A stretch of DNA of 64,000 nt. It comes from JALEFZ01 sp039820545 (lineage in GTDB: Bacteria; Bacteroidota; Bacteroidia; J057). The position numbers and the translations under genes are program-made. Each line of letters begins with the position of its first letter. Positions within the stretch are counted from its first letter, which is position 1. Location: NCBI GenBank assembly GCA_039820545.1, contig JBCBPW010000002.1, positions 144,582 through 208,581 of the forward strand, given 5' to 3'. The notes under the pieces are model-generated. The model ran no database searches. It saw only the letters and a program-made list of their open reading frames with translations, and had not been told where the DNA came from. This document shows positions 17,823-26,943 of the stretch, piece by piece.

Positions 17823-20615
17823 ATGGGAGTATACAATTTCCGGGCCATTGAACCCAAATGGCAACAGTATTGGAAGGAAAACCGGACCTTCGTCGCAGAA
17901 AAAAATCCACAAAAACCCGATCAATATAAGGGTAAGTATTATGTGATGGATATGTTTCCTTATCCCTCGGGAGCAGGTTTGCATGTGGGCCATCCCTTAG
18001 GCTACATTGCCACAGACATCATCACGCGCTACAAACGCATCCAGGGGTACAATGTCTTGCATCCCATGGGTTTTGATGCTTTTGGACTCCCAGCCGAGCA
18101 GTACGCCATCAAAACAGGTATTCACCCTGCGGAGACTACCCGTAAAAATATCGCGCGCTACATCGAGCAAATGGACATGATGGGTTTTCACTATGATCCT
18201 GATACGCAGGTAGCTACCAGTGATCCCTCATTTTACAAGTGGACGCAGTGGATTTTCGTCAAGATGTTTGAGCACTGGTATGACAAACGAGAGGAGAAAG
18301 CAAGGCCCATTGCAGAGTTGAGGGAGATTTTTGTGAATGAAGGGAATGTAAATGTGCAAGCTGCTACTACGCAGGACGATGTATTTACGGAAGTAGAATG
18401 GAAGGAAATGTCAGCCAAAGCGCAGGCAGACATTATCATGAATTATCGCTTGGCCTATGCAGACTATGCTACTGTGAACTGGTGTCCTGCATTGGGGACA
18501 GTATTGGCCAATGAAGAGGTAAAAGAAGGTAAGTCGGAGCGTGGGGGATTTCCCGTGGAGCGTCGGCAGATGAAGCAATGGATGTTGCGTATTACAGCCT
18601 ACTCCGATCGTTTGTTGGCGGGTTTGAAAACCATCGATTGGTCTGATGCCATCAAAGCTATGCAGACCAATTGGATCGGAAGATCAGAAGGAGCTTCGAT
18701 CGTGTATGCTGTGGAAGGAGTCTCAGATACCTTGGAGGTTTTCACTACGCGCCCTGATACCATCTATGGCAATACCTTCATGGTTGTCGCCCCCGAGCAT
18801 AGCATTGTAGAACAGATTACTACTCCTGATCAAAAAGAAGAGGTAGAAAAATACGTAGAATGGGCTACTAATCGCTCGGAGCGGGACCGCATGTCTGACA
18901 CGACTAAGACGGGTGTCTGGACAGGAGGATATGCCATCCATCCCTTGACAGGGAATAAATTACCGATCTGGATCTCCGATTATGTGGTCATCACCTATGG
19001 GACAGGGGCCATCATGGCCGTACCTGCCCACGACACACGGGACTATGAGATGGCCAAGAAGTTTGGCTTGGAGATCATACCTGTGATCGAAGGCGGCAAT
19101 GTAGAGGAAGAAGCCTTTACTTCTAAGGATGCTCCCATGATCAACTCAGACTTCTTGAATGGCTTGCCTGCATACGAGGCAGGAACGAAAGTGACAGAGG
19201 TTTTTGAAGAGAGAGGTGTCGGAAAGGGTAAGGTGACCTACCGTCAGCGGGATGTGACATGGTCGCGCCAGCGCTACTGGGGAGAGCCTACGCCGGTTGT
19301 GTATGATGCGGAGGGAATCGCTCACGCAGTAGATACGAGTGAGTTGCCGATTGTCTTGCCAGAGATTGACGAGTACAAACCCTCACCTGATGGTCAGCCA
19401 CCTTTGGGGCGCTCTGAGACCTTTGCGTATCCTAGCCCTGATGTAACCCGCGATTTGAATACGATGCCAGGTTGGGCAGGGTCCTCATGGTATTTCTTGC
19501 GGTATGTAGACCCGACAAATGCGGATGCATTTGCGAGTAAGGAGTCCTTGGATTACTGGTTGCCCATCGACTTGTATGTAGGAGGGACGGAGCACGCTGT
19601 GGGACACTTGTTGTACTCCCGATTTTGGCACAAGTTTTTGAAAGACTTGGATTTGGTCTCCACGGAGGAGCCATTTCAGAAGTTGGTCAATCAGGGCATG
19701 ATCCAGCATGAGTCGCGTAAGATTTACCGTCACAAAGAGACAAACAAATACGTTTCGGCTGATTTAATCCCTGAAGATGAGCGTGAGCAATATGCTTTGA
19801 TCCCGACGGATATTCAATTGGTGAACAATGGCATCATGGACGTAGAGGGATACAAAACTTGGACAAAGGAAGCAGATGCACAATTTGTGACCAATGATCA
19901 AGGGGAGTTCCACACGTTTGCTATGATCGAAAAAATGTCCAAGTCCAAGTACAATACGGTCGATCCTGAGGTGATCTGTAAGGAGTATGGAGCGGATACC
20001 TTGCGCTTGTACGAGATGTTCTTGGGCCCGATCGAGGATGCAAAACCCTGGAATACAGATGGAATCAGTGGGGTATTTTCCTTCTTGAAGCGTACATGGA
20101 ACTTGTTTACAGACGATGAGAATGCGTTGTCCATCACGGACGAAGCTGCCACCAAGGAGGAGTTGAAGGCCTTGCATACGGCGATTAAGCAGACTTCAGA
20201 TGCGATCGATCGCTTGGCATTCAACACCGCTGTGCCTGCCTTCATGGTCTTGACCAAGGAGTTGCAACGTATGAAGTGCAACAAGCGTGCGATTTTGGAA
20301 CCTTACGTAATCATGTTGTCCCCCTTTGCACCTCATATTGCAGAGGAGTTGTGGCAGATGATGGGACATGAAGAAACCATCTTGAAGGCGAGCTATCCAG
20401 TGTTCCATGCAGAGTATTTGGTAGAAGATACAATCGAGTATCCCGTGCAAATCAACGGAAAGGTTCGAGCCAAAATATCTGTCGCCGCCGATGCCGATAA
20501 GCAAGCGGTAGAAGAGATTGCTTTGGCCGATGATAAGGTCAAAGAATGGTTGAATGGCAAAGACCCACGCAAAGTGATCGTCGTTCCAGGACGTATCGTG
20601 AATGTGGTTGTGTAA
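17823..20615 (+). CDS. leuS: Leucyl-tRNA synthetase
   Basis: 930 residues. Class I synthetase charging tRNA-Leu in the cytoplasm. The N-terminus MGVYNFRAIEPKWQQYW is typical. The HIGH motif appears as HVGH (residues 54-57) after MDMFPYPSGAG. The CP1 editing domain (~240-450) includes TTRPDTIYGNTFMVVAPEH and the GTGAIMAVPAHDTRDYEMA block with the editing-site Asp. The leucine-specific region and MPGWAGSSWYF follow. The KMSKS motif is intact (EKMSKSKYN, near 705), preceded by an insertion of about 50 residues (from RKIYRHKETN) of the kind seen in Bacteroidota LeuS. The anticodon-binding and C-terminal domains are complete, ending PGRIVNVVV. It is monocistronic, closed by a terminator shared with the convergent lipoprotein gene. 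Confidence 0.98.
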   Translation: MGVYNFRAIEPKWQQYWKENRTFVAEKNPQKPDQYKGKYYVMDMFPYPSGAGLHVGHPLGYIATDIITRYKRIQGYNVLHPMGFDAFGLPAEQYAIKTGIHPAETTRKNIARYIEQMDMMGFHYDPDTQVATSDPSFYKWTQWIFVKMFEHWYDKREEKARPIAELREIFVNEGNVNVQAATTQDDVFTEVEWKEMSAKAQADIIMNYRLAYADYATVNWCPALGTVLANEEVKEGKSERGGFPVERRQMKQWMLRITAYSDRLLAGLKTIDWSDAIKAMQTNWIGRSEGASIVYAVEGVSDTLEVFTTRPDTIYGNTFMVVAPEHSIVEQITTPDQKEEVEKYVEWATNRSERDRMSDTTKTGVWTGGYAIHPLTGNKLPIWISDYVVITYGTGAIMAVPAHDTRDYEMAKKFGLEIIPVIEGGNVEEEAFTSKDAPMINSDFLNGLPAYEAGTKVTEVFEERGVGKGKVTYRQRDVTWSRQRYWGEPTPVVYDAEGIAHAVDTSELPIVLPEIDEYKPSPDGQPPLGRSETFAYPSPDVTRDLNTMPGWAGSSWYFLRYVDPTNADAFASKESLDYWLPIDLYVGGTEHAVGHLLYSRFWHKFLKDLDLVSTEEPFQKLVNQGMIQHESRKIYRHKETNKYVSADLIPEDEREQYALIPTDIQLVNNGIMDVEGYKTWTKEADAQFVTNDQGEFHTFAMIEKMSKSKYNTVDPEVICKEYGADTLRLYEMFLGPIEDAKPWNTDGISGVFSFLKRTWNLFTDDENALSITDEAATKEELKALHTAIKQTSDAIDRLAFNTAVPAFMVLTKELQRMKCNKRAILEPYVIMLSPFAPHIAEELWQMMGHEETILKASYPVFHAEYLVEDTIEYPVQINGKVRAKISVAADADKQAVEEIALADDKVKEWLNGKDPRKVIVVPGRIVNVVV

Positions 20616-20647
20616 ATAGACCTTTAGGAAGAAAAGTCCAAAATAGA

Positions 20648-20678
20648 AAAGCGCTTGCCCATAACGGGCAGGCGCTTT
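20648..20678. terminator. Shared terminator of leuS and the acidic lipoprotein gene
   Basis: Arms AAAGCGC-T-TGCCC and GGGCA-G-GCGCTTT form a ~13-bp hairpin with one G-T wobble and a 5-base loop. Pyrimidine-rich tracts follow in both directions (TTTTCTATTT on the minus strand). It sits in the 90-bp gap between convergent stops. Confidence 0.75.
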
Positions 20679-20705
20679 CACTATTAAAAACGAACAGATG
20701 TCAGA

Positions 20706-21404
20706 TCAGTCTGTGTCATCGTCGTCGTCATCATCATCATCGTTGTCGTCGTCATCATCATCATCATCATCATCGTTGTCGTTGTCGTCGTCATCATCAT
20801 CATCATCGTTGTCGTTGTCATCATCATCTTCGCCGTCATCCTCATTATCATCACTGTCATCATCGTCCTCACTGGAGAAACACAGTGGATTTCCCGCAGG
20901 ATCTACACTCACAGCGAAATCATCATCAAATTCGACTACGTAGATGCTATCACCATTGGCGGCAAAGTCAAGGTATACATCGTCGATTTCTAAGTCATCT
21001 CCGATGCTATCAAGGGCAGCGATCAGTGAATCTGAGGCAGGTACATTGCCTACGTTGATCGGCATTCCTTCTCCGAGTACAGCACCGCTTTCATCAAATA
21101 CTACGACGGTTTCATTTTCCAGCTCCACTCTAAAAGAGGGGCGTCCACCATTATCCAAAATGTACACATCATCAATGCTGTCCTGTGGATAGTTTATCGA
21201 GAGATAATCCAGTGCTGCTGCTGGAAGGGCGTCACTTGTCGTATCCGTGGCTGTCACGCATTCATCAATGCCGAGCGCAAGCGGAATGACCTCCTCCCAT
21301 AATTCATCTACCAAGCCGTTGGGACTGATCTCTAACAGATCACATGAATACATGCCCAATATCAACAATAGGCTAGAAGCGAAAAATTGAATCTTACGAA
21401 TCAT
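20706..21404 (-). CDS. Lipoprotein with PepSY-like repeats and a poly-Asp tail
   Basis: 232 residues from the ATG at 21404; a 30-residue upstream extension is open but would bury the signal peptide. The hydrophobic N-terminus ends at the lipobox LGMYSC (Cys21), so it should be lipidated. Two similar segments follow, one near residues 65-110 (DSIDDVYILDNGGRPSFRVE then VVVFDESGAVL) and one near 125-175 (LEIDDVYLDFAANGDSIYVV then VSVDPAGNPL); they resemble the PepSY-like/beta-lactamase-inhibitor-like fold of Bacteroidota. The last 54 residues are almost only Asp with interspersed Asn, with 45 acidic residues by my count. A tail of this type may bind divalent cations or basic surfaces; its role is unproven. 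It is convergent with leuS. Confidence 0.82.
   Translation of the reverse strand: MIRKIQFFASSLLLILGMYSCDLLEISPNGLVDELWEEVIPLALGIDECVTATDTTSDALPAAALDYLSINYPQDSIDDVYILDNGGRPSFRVELENETVVVFDESGAVLGEGMPINVGNVPASDSLIAALDSIGDDLEIDDVYLDFAANGDSIYVVEFDDDFAVSVDPAGNPLCFSSEDDDDSDDNEDDGEDDDDNDNDDDDDDDDNDNDDDDDDDDDDNDDDDDDDDDTD
20709..20870 (-). repeat. Trinucleotide-repeat tract encoding the poly-Asp tail
   Basis: 162 bases made almost only of GAT/GAC/AAC codons on the minus strand (ATC/GTC/GTT on the plus strand). It encodes runs of 4, 8, 10 and 9 Asp separated by Asn. Units of the form GTTGTC(GTC)n(ATC)n recur, which suggests slippage or unequal exchange. Opposite-strand Ser- and His-rich frames here are by-products. 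Confidence 0.9.
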
Positions 21405-21782
21405 TGTACTATCTGTATTTGAAGTTGTGAAGGAGAAAAATGAGTGTTCCTTCATTGTTGCTAGATAGACTCCCAAATATACGACCAGATGCACGAAAGC
21501 AGACGATAGCCTCTGAGGATGAGCGAGTAAGGGTGGAAATATCCTTGGATAATTCTCATATTGGGAAGATTTTTCTCATTTTGGGAATAGGGATTGGAGG
21601 AATACTTTGATTTTCAGGTGTTTAATGAAAAAATGAGGAGGAGAATCAAGGAAACTTGACAACAGAAAAAAAATCTAGAAAAATTCTCATAATTTGAATC
21701 GATTTCCTTTCGAGCCGTGGTTTGGGAGTGAAATATAAGAAGGCAAAGCCTCTCATTCCTTATTAGCAGATACTCAATTCGA
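21405..21782. other. Divergent intergenic region, no gene seen
   Basis: 378 bp between the divergent lipoprotein and aminotransferase genes. The half nearest the aminotransferase is very A+T-rich. No RNA gene or hairpin with a T-run was recognised; it should contain two promoters. Confidence 0.5.
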
Positions 21783-23003
21783 ATGACAAAACTAGACCTC
21801 GACTTTGTGCGTGAATTCTTTCCTGGCCTCAACCGTGATTACATCTTCATGGACAACGCAGGTGGCTCACAGATCGCTTTACCTGTAGTGGAGCGCATGA
21901 ATGATTACCTCTTTCAAGCCAATGTGCAGCATGGAGCCTCCTACGAGGTCTCTCAAGAAGCAACCGAAAGGGTGGCAGAAGCTACCTCCCTGATGCGCCA
22001 GTATGTCAATGCGCAGCAGGACGATGAGATCGTTCTGGGACCTTCCACCTCTATGCTGATTCGCATCCTAGCTATGGGTTTGGTGGATCAGTGGGAAGAA
22101 GGAGACGAGGTTATCATCACAAATACGGATCATGAAGCCAATGTATCCCCTTGGACAGACTTGGCAGAAAAAGGCATAGTCATCAAAACTTGGAAGTTTC
22201 GCCCTGATACGCTAGCCTTGCATATAGAGGACCTAGAGCCGATGCTGACTGAGCGCACGCGGATCGTGGCCATGACCCACTCTTCCAATATTTTGGGAAC
22301 CATTAATCCCGTACGGGAGGTGTCAGATCTGGTACACAGCCAAGGCATACAGATTTGTGTCGATGGTGTGGCTTATGCGCCTCACCGTCTCCCCGATGTC
22401 CAAGCGCTGGATGTGGACTACTACATCTTCAGTTTCTACAAAGTTTTTGGGCCCCACTATGCCTTGATGTATGGGCGCAAGGAGTTGTTGGAGAAGATGA
22501 AGGGAATGAACCATTATTTCATTCAATCTACGCCTTACAAGTTCCAACCCGGAAATGTGAATTATGAAATGGCATATAGCTTGGTTGGGCTTTGTGACTA
22601 CCTAGATACCCTGGCAGGTCATCATGAGATTGAGGAAGAAGGACGTGAAGGTTGGCAAAAAGTCTTTGATCTCTTCACGGATCACGAGGCGATGATTGGG
22701 CAGCAATTGATTCATTTCCTCAAGAAAAAAGAAGGTGTCAAAATCATAGGACTAGACCATGCACAGCCTGAGACAAGAGTTCCTACCATTGCTTTTTCTG
22801 TGGAGGGGAAGGACAGCGAGGAGATCGTCCAGCAAGTAGATCCTCACAACATTGGGATTCGATTTGGCGATTTCTATGCGAAAAAATTGGTTCAGGACCT
22901 CGGGATAGCGTCACAAAAGGGCGTCGTGCGTGTCAGTTTGGTGCATTACAATACAGAAAAAGAGGTAGACGCATTGATTCAAGTACTAGATGAGATCTTA
23001 TAA
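21783..23003 (+). CDS. Class V aminotransferase, cysteine desulfurase-like
   Basis: 406 residues. PLP-dependent fold type I enzyme of the cysteine desulfurase-like family. Visible elements: MDNAGGSQIALPVVERM near the N-terminus, the glycine/serine cofactor loop GPSTSMLIRIL (~95), TDHEANVSPW with the PLP-stacking His (~125), THSSNILGTINPV (~170), VDGVAYAPH with the pyridine-N Asp (~200), and SFYKVFGPH with the Schiff-base Lys near residue 220. The flexible active-site loop Cys of SufS/IscS is not obvious, so desulfurase activity is uncertain; such proteins may act on other amino acids. No suf or isc genes are nearby. Family call firm, substrate open. Confidence 0.87.
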   Translation: MTKLDLDFVREFFPGLNRDYIFMDNAGGSQIALPVVERMNDYLFQANVQHGASYEVSQEATERVAEATSLMRQYVNAQQDDEIVLGPSTSMLIRILAMGLVDQWEEGDEVIITNTDHEANVSPWTDLAEKGIVIKTWKFRPDTLALHIEDLEPMLTERTRIVAMTHSSNILGTINPVREVSDLVHSQGIQICVDGVAYAPHRLPDVQALDVDYYIFSFYKVFGPHYALMYGRKELLEKMKGMNHYFIQSTPYKFQPGNVNYEMAYSLVGLCDYLDTLAGHHEIEEEGREGWQKVFDLFTDHEAMIGQQLIHFLKKKEGVKIIGLDHAQPETRVPTIAFSVEGKDSEEIVQQVDPHNIGIRFGDFYAKKLVQDLGIASQKGVVRVSLVHYNTEKEVDALIQVLDEIL

Positions 23004-23200
23004 GCGCATAGACAGGCTGACGACGATTGACAAAGATCATTTTCGTTTTGCCTAGAAGTGGAATCTAGATTTGGGATGGGCTTTCATAACAGATTTTGAA
23101 GATTTACACAGATTATCCTCGTATATGTGGAATCATTTGTGATAATCATTCGTTTCTAAAGCGGAAAAATTCCTTTTTTTGCGTCAAATCAAGCAAACAT

Positions 23201-23638
23201 ATGATCACAGGAGAAATCCATACAGACCACGGCATCATGAAAATCGAGTTTTATGATGATGATGCCCCTAAGACAGTCGCAAATTTCGCGAAACTAGCCA
23301 AGGATGGCTACTATGACGGACTGACATTCCACCGTGTCATCCCCAACTTTATGATTCAGGGTGGATGCCCCGAAGGTACAGGCCGTGGAGGTCCAGGCTA
23401 TACGATCGAAGATGAGTTTGACGGAGTCAAGCAGTACCACGATCGTGGCGTCCTTTCGATGGCAAATACAGGACGTCCCAATTCGGGAGGCTCTCAGTTT
23501 TTTATCTGCCATAGTCGTGCAAGTACAGGTCATTTGGACCGCCGCCATACGGTATTTGGTAAAGTAGTAGAAAACGTGGACATCATAGATCAAGTCAAAG
23601 GTGGAGACAAAATCTTGAAGGTGGTCATCCATGAATAG
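23201..23638 (+). CDS. Cyclophilin-type peptidyl-prolyl cis-trans isomerase
   Basis: 145 residues from the ATG at 23201 (MITGEIHTDHG); an upstream in-frame stretch from 23096 has no family similarity. Catalyses cis-trans isomerisation of Xaa-Pro bonds. The cyclophilin signature is complete: FHRVIPNFMIQGG with the catalytic Arg, then LSMANTGRPNSGGSQFFI and the C-terminal HTVFGKVVENVDIID. There is no signal peptide, so it should act in the cytoplasm, unlike PpiA-type periplasmic forms. It lies 197 bp after the aminotransferase gene on the same strand; the gap makes a shared transcript uncertain. A near-perfect terminator follows at 23701. Confidence 0.95.
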   Translation: MITGEIHTDHGIMKIEFYDDDAPKTVANFAKLAKDGYYDGLTFHRVIPNFMIQGGCPEGTGRGGPGYTIEDEFDGVKQYHDRGVLSMANTGRPNSGGSQFFICHSRASTGHLDRRHTVFGKVVENVDIIDQVKGGDKILKVVIHE

Positions 23639-23700
23639 AGTTCATTCTTGAATGAAGGGAAGATTGATTTTTTGATTTTGATCGTTCTCTTCAGAACTGT

Positions 23701-23739
23701 TACCCTATCTAGTTCAAACTAGATAGGGTATTTTATTTT
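23701..23739 (+). terminator. Intrinsic terminator after the cyclophilin gene
   Basis: Two perfect 14-base arms (TACCCTATCTAGTT and its complement) around a 2-base centre, followed by TTTTATTTT. Located 62 bp after the stop codon. Confidence 0.88.
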
Positions 23740-23866
23740 CCCCCTCGATTCATATCCATTTTTTCACACTTGCTCATTCTTTCCCCACGCTTGTTCACTT
23801 TGGGCTAACCGAAAGTGCCAAAGCCCGTCTAACCTATTGTAGCACAGATAAAACGTGATTTGACAT

Positions 23867-24247
23867 ATGAAGAATTGGATGAAGGTAGCGCTAGGATTCG
23901 TGCTGGTCTTAGGCCTACAAAATGTGACAGCGCAAGTAGTAGTGGATACGGCAGCTCTCAATAAGGCTTATGAAAAATTGGCAGAATTGAAGTCTGTAGA
24001 CAAAGCGAGTATGACGAAGACAGAGAAGCAGGTGTGGCGAGTGGAGAAAAGAGCTGCTAAAAGTGTGATCGCGAGAGAAGAATCCAAAGTTCAGTTTTTA
24101 AGAGATATGAACTATGCCTACCGATGGGGCAATCCCTATGGATTGTATGGGGCAGGCTTCCATCGTGTCAATGCTTGGGGATGGGGATTTCGGCCCGTCG
24201 CAAGACCTATAGTAGTCAGACGCCCTGTGTGTAGGGTACGAATATAA
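23867..24247 (+). CDS. Small secreted protein with an aromatic/Arg-rich C-terminus
   Basis: 126 residues. The signal peptide (MKNWMKVALGFVLVLGLQNV) ends near TAQVV. The next 60 residues are a charged, probably helical segment (LNKAYEKLAELKSVDKASMT). The last 40 are rich in Gly, Trp, Tyr and Arg (YRWGNPYGLYGAG, WGWGFRPVARP). I do not recognise a family. No lipobox, sorting domain or membrane anchor is present, so it should be periplasmic or secreted. Composition and the signal peptide make it a credible gene. Confidence 0.7.
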   Translation: MKNWMKVALGFVLVLGLQNVTAQVVVDTAALNKAYEKLAELKSVDKASMTKTEKQVWRVEKRAAKSVIAREESKVQFLRDMNYAYRWGNPYGLYGAGFHRVNAWGWGFRPVARPIVVRRPVCRVRI

Positions 24248-24321
24248 AAAGATGCGCCAGAATAGAAGTCAGAAAAGAGGATGATGCGGGGTAGGATATG
24301 AGATCTGACTTCTGTTTGCTG

Positions 24322-24358
24322 GCAAAAAATAAAGCAACCATCTACAAAAGATGATTGC
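24322..24358 (-). terminator. Probable terminator downstream of the DUF1015 gene
   Basis: On the minus strand the arms GCAATCATCT and AGATGGTTGC (one mismatch) are followed by TTTATTTTTTG. It lies about 160 bp beyond the stop of the DUF1015 gene. Confidence 0.45.
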
Positions 24359-24519
24359 CTATGAAAAAAAGAATTTTTATTTGGGATGGAGGTTTTTAAA
24401 GGGTGTTCTCGATGGAGGATGCCCTTTTCCATTTTTTAGATGTCAATGTTCATTCTTCAGACAACATTTACATTGTACATGAAACTTATGCTGGTGAATC
24501 GGGTACATCTTGAAAAATG

Positions 24520-25767
24520 TTACTCTCCGAACTTATAAACGACCAATCCTGATCTCAACTTGGGTTCAAACCATGTGACTTTTGGAGGCATGGTCAAGCC
24601 TGCGTCTGCGATGTCGATGAGTTGTTGCATAGAGACAGGATAGAGGGCAAAGGCTGCTTTCATTTCCCCATTGTCTACTCTTCTTTCTAGCTCTTCTAGG
24701 CCGCGGATTCCTCCTACAAATTCAATTCTGCTATCACGGCGTAGATCCTTGATCCCGAGCAAGGGTTCTAGCACCTCCTTTGACAGGATCGTCACGTCCA
24801 ACACGCCGATAGGATCGTTGTCATCATAGGTATGAGATTTTGCATTTAGTACGTACCACTTGCCATCCATGTACATCGAAAGCTCGTGCAGCATCTGCGG
24901 TTTGTACAAACCCTCTGCTTCTTCTACCTGAAAGGACTTTTCCAGTGCTTTTAAGAAATCTTCCTCACTATGTCCATTCAAGTCTTTGACTACACGGTTG
25001 TAGTCGATGATTTCGAGTTGATTGTCGGGGAAGTGGACCGCTAGGAAGTAGTTGTATTTCTCATCTCCTGTATGGCTGGAATTTGCTTTGCCAATCTCAC
25101 GCCCTACCAAGGCAGCAGCTGCTGTACGGTGATGACCATCGGCTACATACGTTGCAGGAACTTTCTCGGCAAACAAAGTCGTGATCTGCTCAATCGTGGC
25201 AGTATCCGCGACCTTCCACAGCACATGACGGACGCCATCATCAAGGGTAAAATCATATGCAGGCGTGCCTTGCTCTATCTTGGCTACGACGGCATCTAGT
25301 TCACTGACATTGGGATAGGCAAAAAATACGGGCTCGTAATTCATCTGGGAGACACGGACATGGTTCTTGCGATCTTCTTCCTTCACTGGTCTTGTCAGCT
25401 CGTGCTTTTTGATCACATCATCAAAGTAGTCCTGCACGGAGGCTGCTGCTACGATACCCGACTGCTTGACGTGGCCCATTTCTAACCTATAGATATACAA
25501 GCATTCTGTATCATCCTCAAAGAAGATGCCCTCATCTACCAGACGCTGGAAGTTATCTTTTCCTTTCTGATATATGGCAGGTGCATAGGGATCGTGATCT
25601 GTAGGAAAGTCAATCTCAGGTTTTACGACGTGCAAAAAAGAGTTGGGCAAGCCTTCAGCTTCTGCCTTGGCTTCGGCTGTATTGAGGACATCGTAGGGGC
25701 GAGAAGCGACAGAGGCTGCGTCTTGAGCCTTAGGACGAAGTCCTTTGAATGGTTTGATTATAGCCAC
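24520..25767 (-). CDS. DUF1015 family protein, possible ParB/SerK-like enzyme
   Basis: 415 residues from a GTG at 25767, which puts IIKPFKGLRP, the conserved DUF1015 N-terminus, in place; no ATG is available upstream in this frame. Other family features: VASRPYDVLN near residue 24, SFLHVVKPE, the block YIYRLEMGHVKQSGIVAAAS, and VPATYVADGHHRTAAA near residue 212. The DGHHR element resembles the DGxHRxxA motif of the ParB/sulfiredoxin fold used by serine kinases of the SerK/SbnI type. Together with serC two genes upstream on the same strand, this suggests a role in serine or phosphoserine metabolism; that is inference, and DUF1015 is formally of unknown function. No signal peptide; cytoplasmic. 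Confidence 0.88.
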   Translation of the reverse strand: MAIIKPFKGLRPKAQDAASVASRPYDVLNTAEAKAEAEGLPNSFLHVVKPEIDFPTDHDPYAPAIYQKGKDNFQRLVDEGIFFEDDTECLYIYRLEMGHVKQSGIVAAASVQDYFDDVIKKHELTRPVKEEDRKNHVRVSQMNYEPVFFAYPNVSELDAVVAKIEQGTPAYDFTLDDGVRHVLWKVADTATIEQITTLFAEKVPATYVADGHHRTAAAALVGREIGKANSSHTGDEKYNYFLAVHFPDNQLEIIDYNRVVKDLNGHSEEDFLKALEKSFQVEEAEGLYKPQMLHELSMYMDGKWYVLNAKSHTYDDNDPIGVLDVTILSKEVLEPLLGIKDLRRDSRIEFVGGIRGLEELERRVDNGEMKAAFALYPVSMQQLIDIADAGLTMPPKVTWFEPKLRSGLVVYKFGE

Positions 25768-25877
25768 GTGTGTTTTTGCCAGCAAATTAGAGATATGGGA
25801 CTTGCGAAGCAAGCTTTGGAGATGAGGAGACCGTCCCTTGGTAAGGACAGTCTCATGAGCTGCTACTACACGGTCGA

Positions 25878-26729
25878 TCAGATTGTGTAGTAAACACGGA
25901 TTTTGAAGGTGCCTGCACCCGAAGTCGTTTTACGGATACCGCGGATGCCATACCACCGCCCTGCTCCCCATGGACCGTTGAAAAAGTCGACTCGGTGGCT
26001 CGTGCCTTCCAGTAGACGCTCGAAGTCCATGCGTGTGTCAAGAGTGGTAGGATCGCTGATAGTGCTGTAGGTGAGGCTGACAAAGTCGGTACTAGGTGCT
26101 GTCACGACAGATACCCCGACGATGGTCGCACCCGTAGGAGGACTCGCACCTAGAGGGGACTGGTAGCAGCCTGTGCTCATGTCGATGGTGAGAGAGATCT
26201 CCTGGCTCAATACACCCGCAGGCAAACTAGGGAGACTCCCTGTTCCTTTCACGATGATATGACCTGAACTCGCCGTGGTCACACCAAAGAATCCTCCGCC
26301 AAAGTTCCTCGCATTGGCGAAGAAGCGGGCTTCGCTGCCAGCCGTCACCTCGTAGGTCAAGGCGCGATCTATGGATGTAAACGCGTTGGTGGGATCGGTG
26401 TTGATGTAAGCGGAACTGTTGAGTTGGCTGGTAGTGAAGGAAGCACCGATGGGCCAGATGGCCGCCTCTTTCACGCCTTCGGGATCGTCTATATTGGCTG
26501 TGAACAGGACGACATCGCCAGGATCGAGTGTGATAGTTTCGCTACCCCCACCCAGTGGACTGTCACTTTCTACATCGATGGTGGTCGTCTCTCCATCATT
26601 GAAAGTCGCTGCGAGGCGTACATTAGGATTGGTTTCATCGCTGTTGGGATCTGTAGTGGATATCCCACCTGACTCACAGGCTGTCAAGGCAAAAGCGAGG
26701 AGGAAGACAAAGGGAATAATACGTTGCAT
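25878..26729 (-). CDS. Lipoprotein of unknown function
   Basis: 283 residues. Signal peptide with the lipobox ALTAC (Cys18), followed by a Ser/Thr/Asn/Asp-rich linker. The remainder is predicted beta-rich: residues ~40-150 include DPGDVVLFTANIDDPEGVKE, an Ig-like pattern, and residues ~165-283 include a second sandwich ending GTFKIRVYYTI. I do not recognise a named family. Probably anchored in the outer membrane. It lies between serC (214 bp upstream) and the DUF1015 gene on the same strand, and so separates two genes that are often adjacent in Bacteroidota. Confidence 0.8.
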   Translation of the reverse strand: MQRIIPFVFLLAFALTACESGGISTTDPNSDETNPNVRLAATFNDGETTTIDVESDSPLGGGSETITLDPGDVVLFTANIDDPEGVKEAAIWPIGASFTTSQLNSSAYINTDPTNAFTSIDRALTYEVTAGSEARFFANARNFGGGFFGVTTASSGHIIVKGTGSLPSLPAGVLSQEISLTIDMSTGCYQSPLGASPPTGATIVGVSVVTAPSTDFVSLTYSTISDPTTLDTRMDFERLLEGTSHRVDFFNGPWGAGRWYGIRGIRKTTSGAGTFKIRVYYTI

Positions 26730-26943
26730 AGAGGATCATTTGAATAAGACATCAGACGAAAGGTATCAGACTCGGAGATCTTAAACCTGGGGAATTGTGG
26801 ATAGTCAACCCCTACTTTAGGCTACACGAATCCCATTCTTTTGTCTGTGTACTTAGATGGGTGATAGTTACATAATGAAGCCAGGTACAATTCCTGGTAT
26901 TTCTACAAAAGAAAAACGGACGAATCGATATTTTTACATGTGA

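Noticed and set aside
20546..21058. His-rich and Ser-rich plus-strand frames across 20.7-20.9 kb
   Set aside because: They arise from the other frames of the GAT/GAC repeat; the minus-strand frame has a signal peptide and lipobox.
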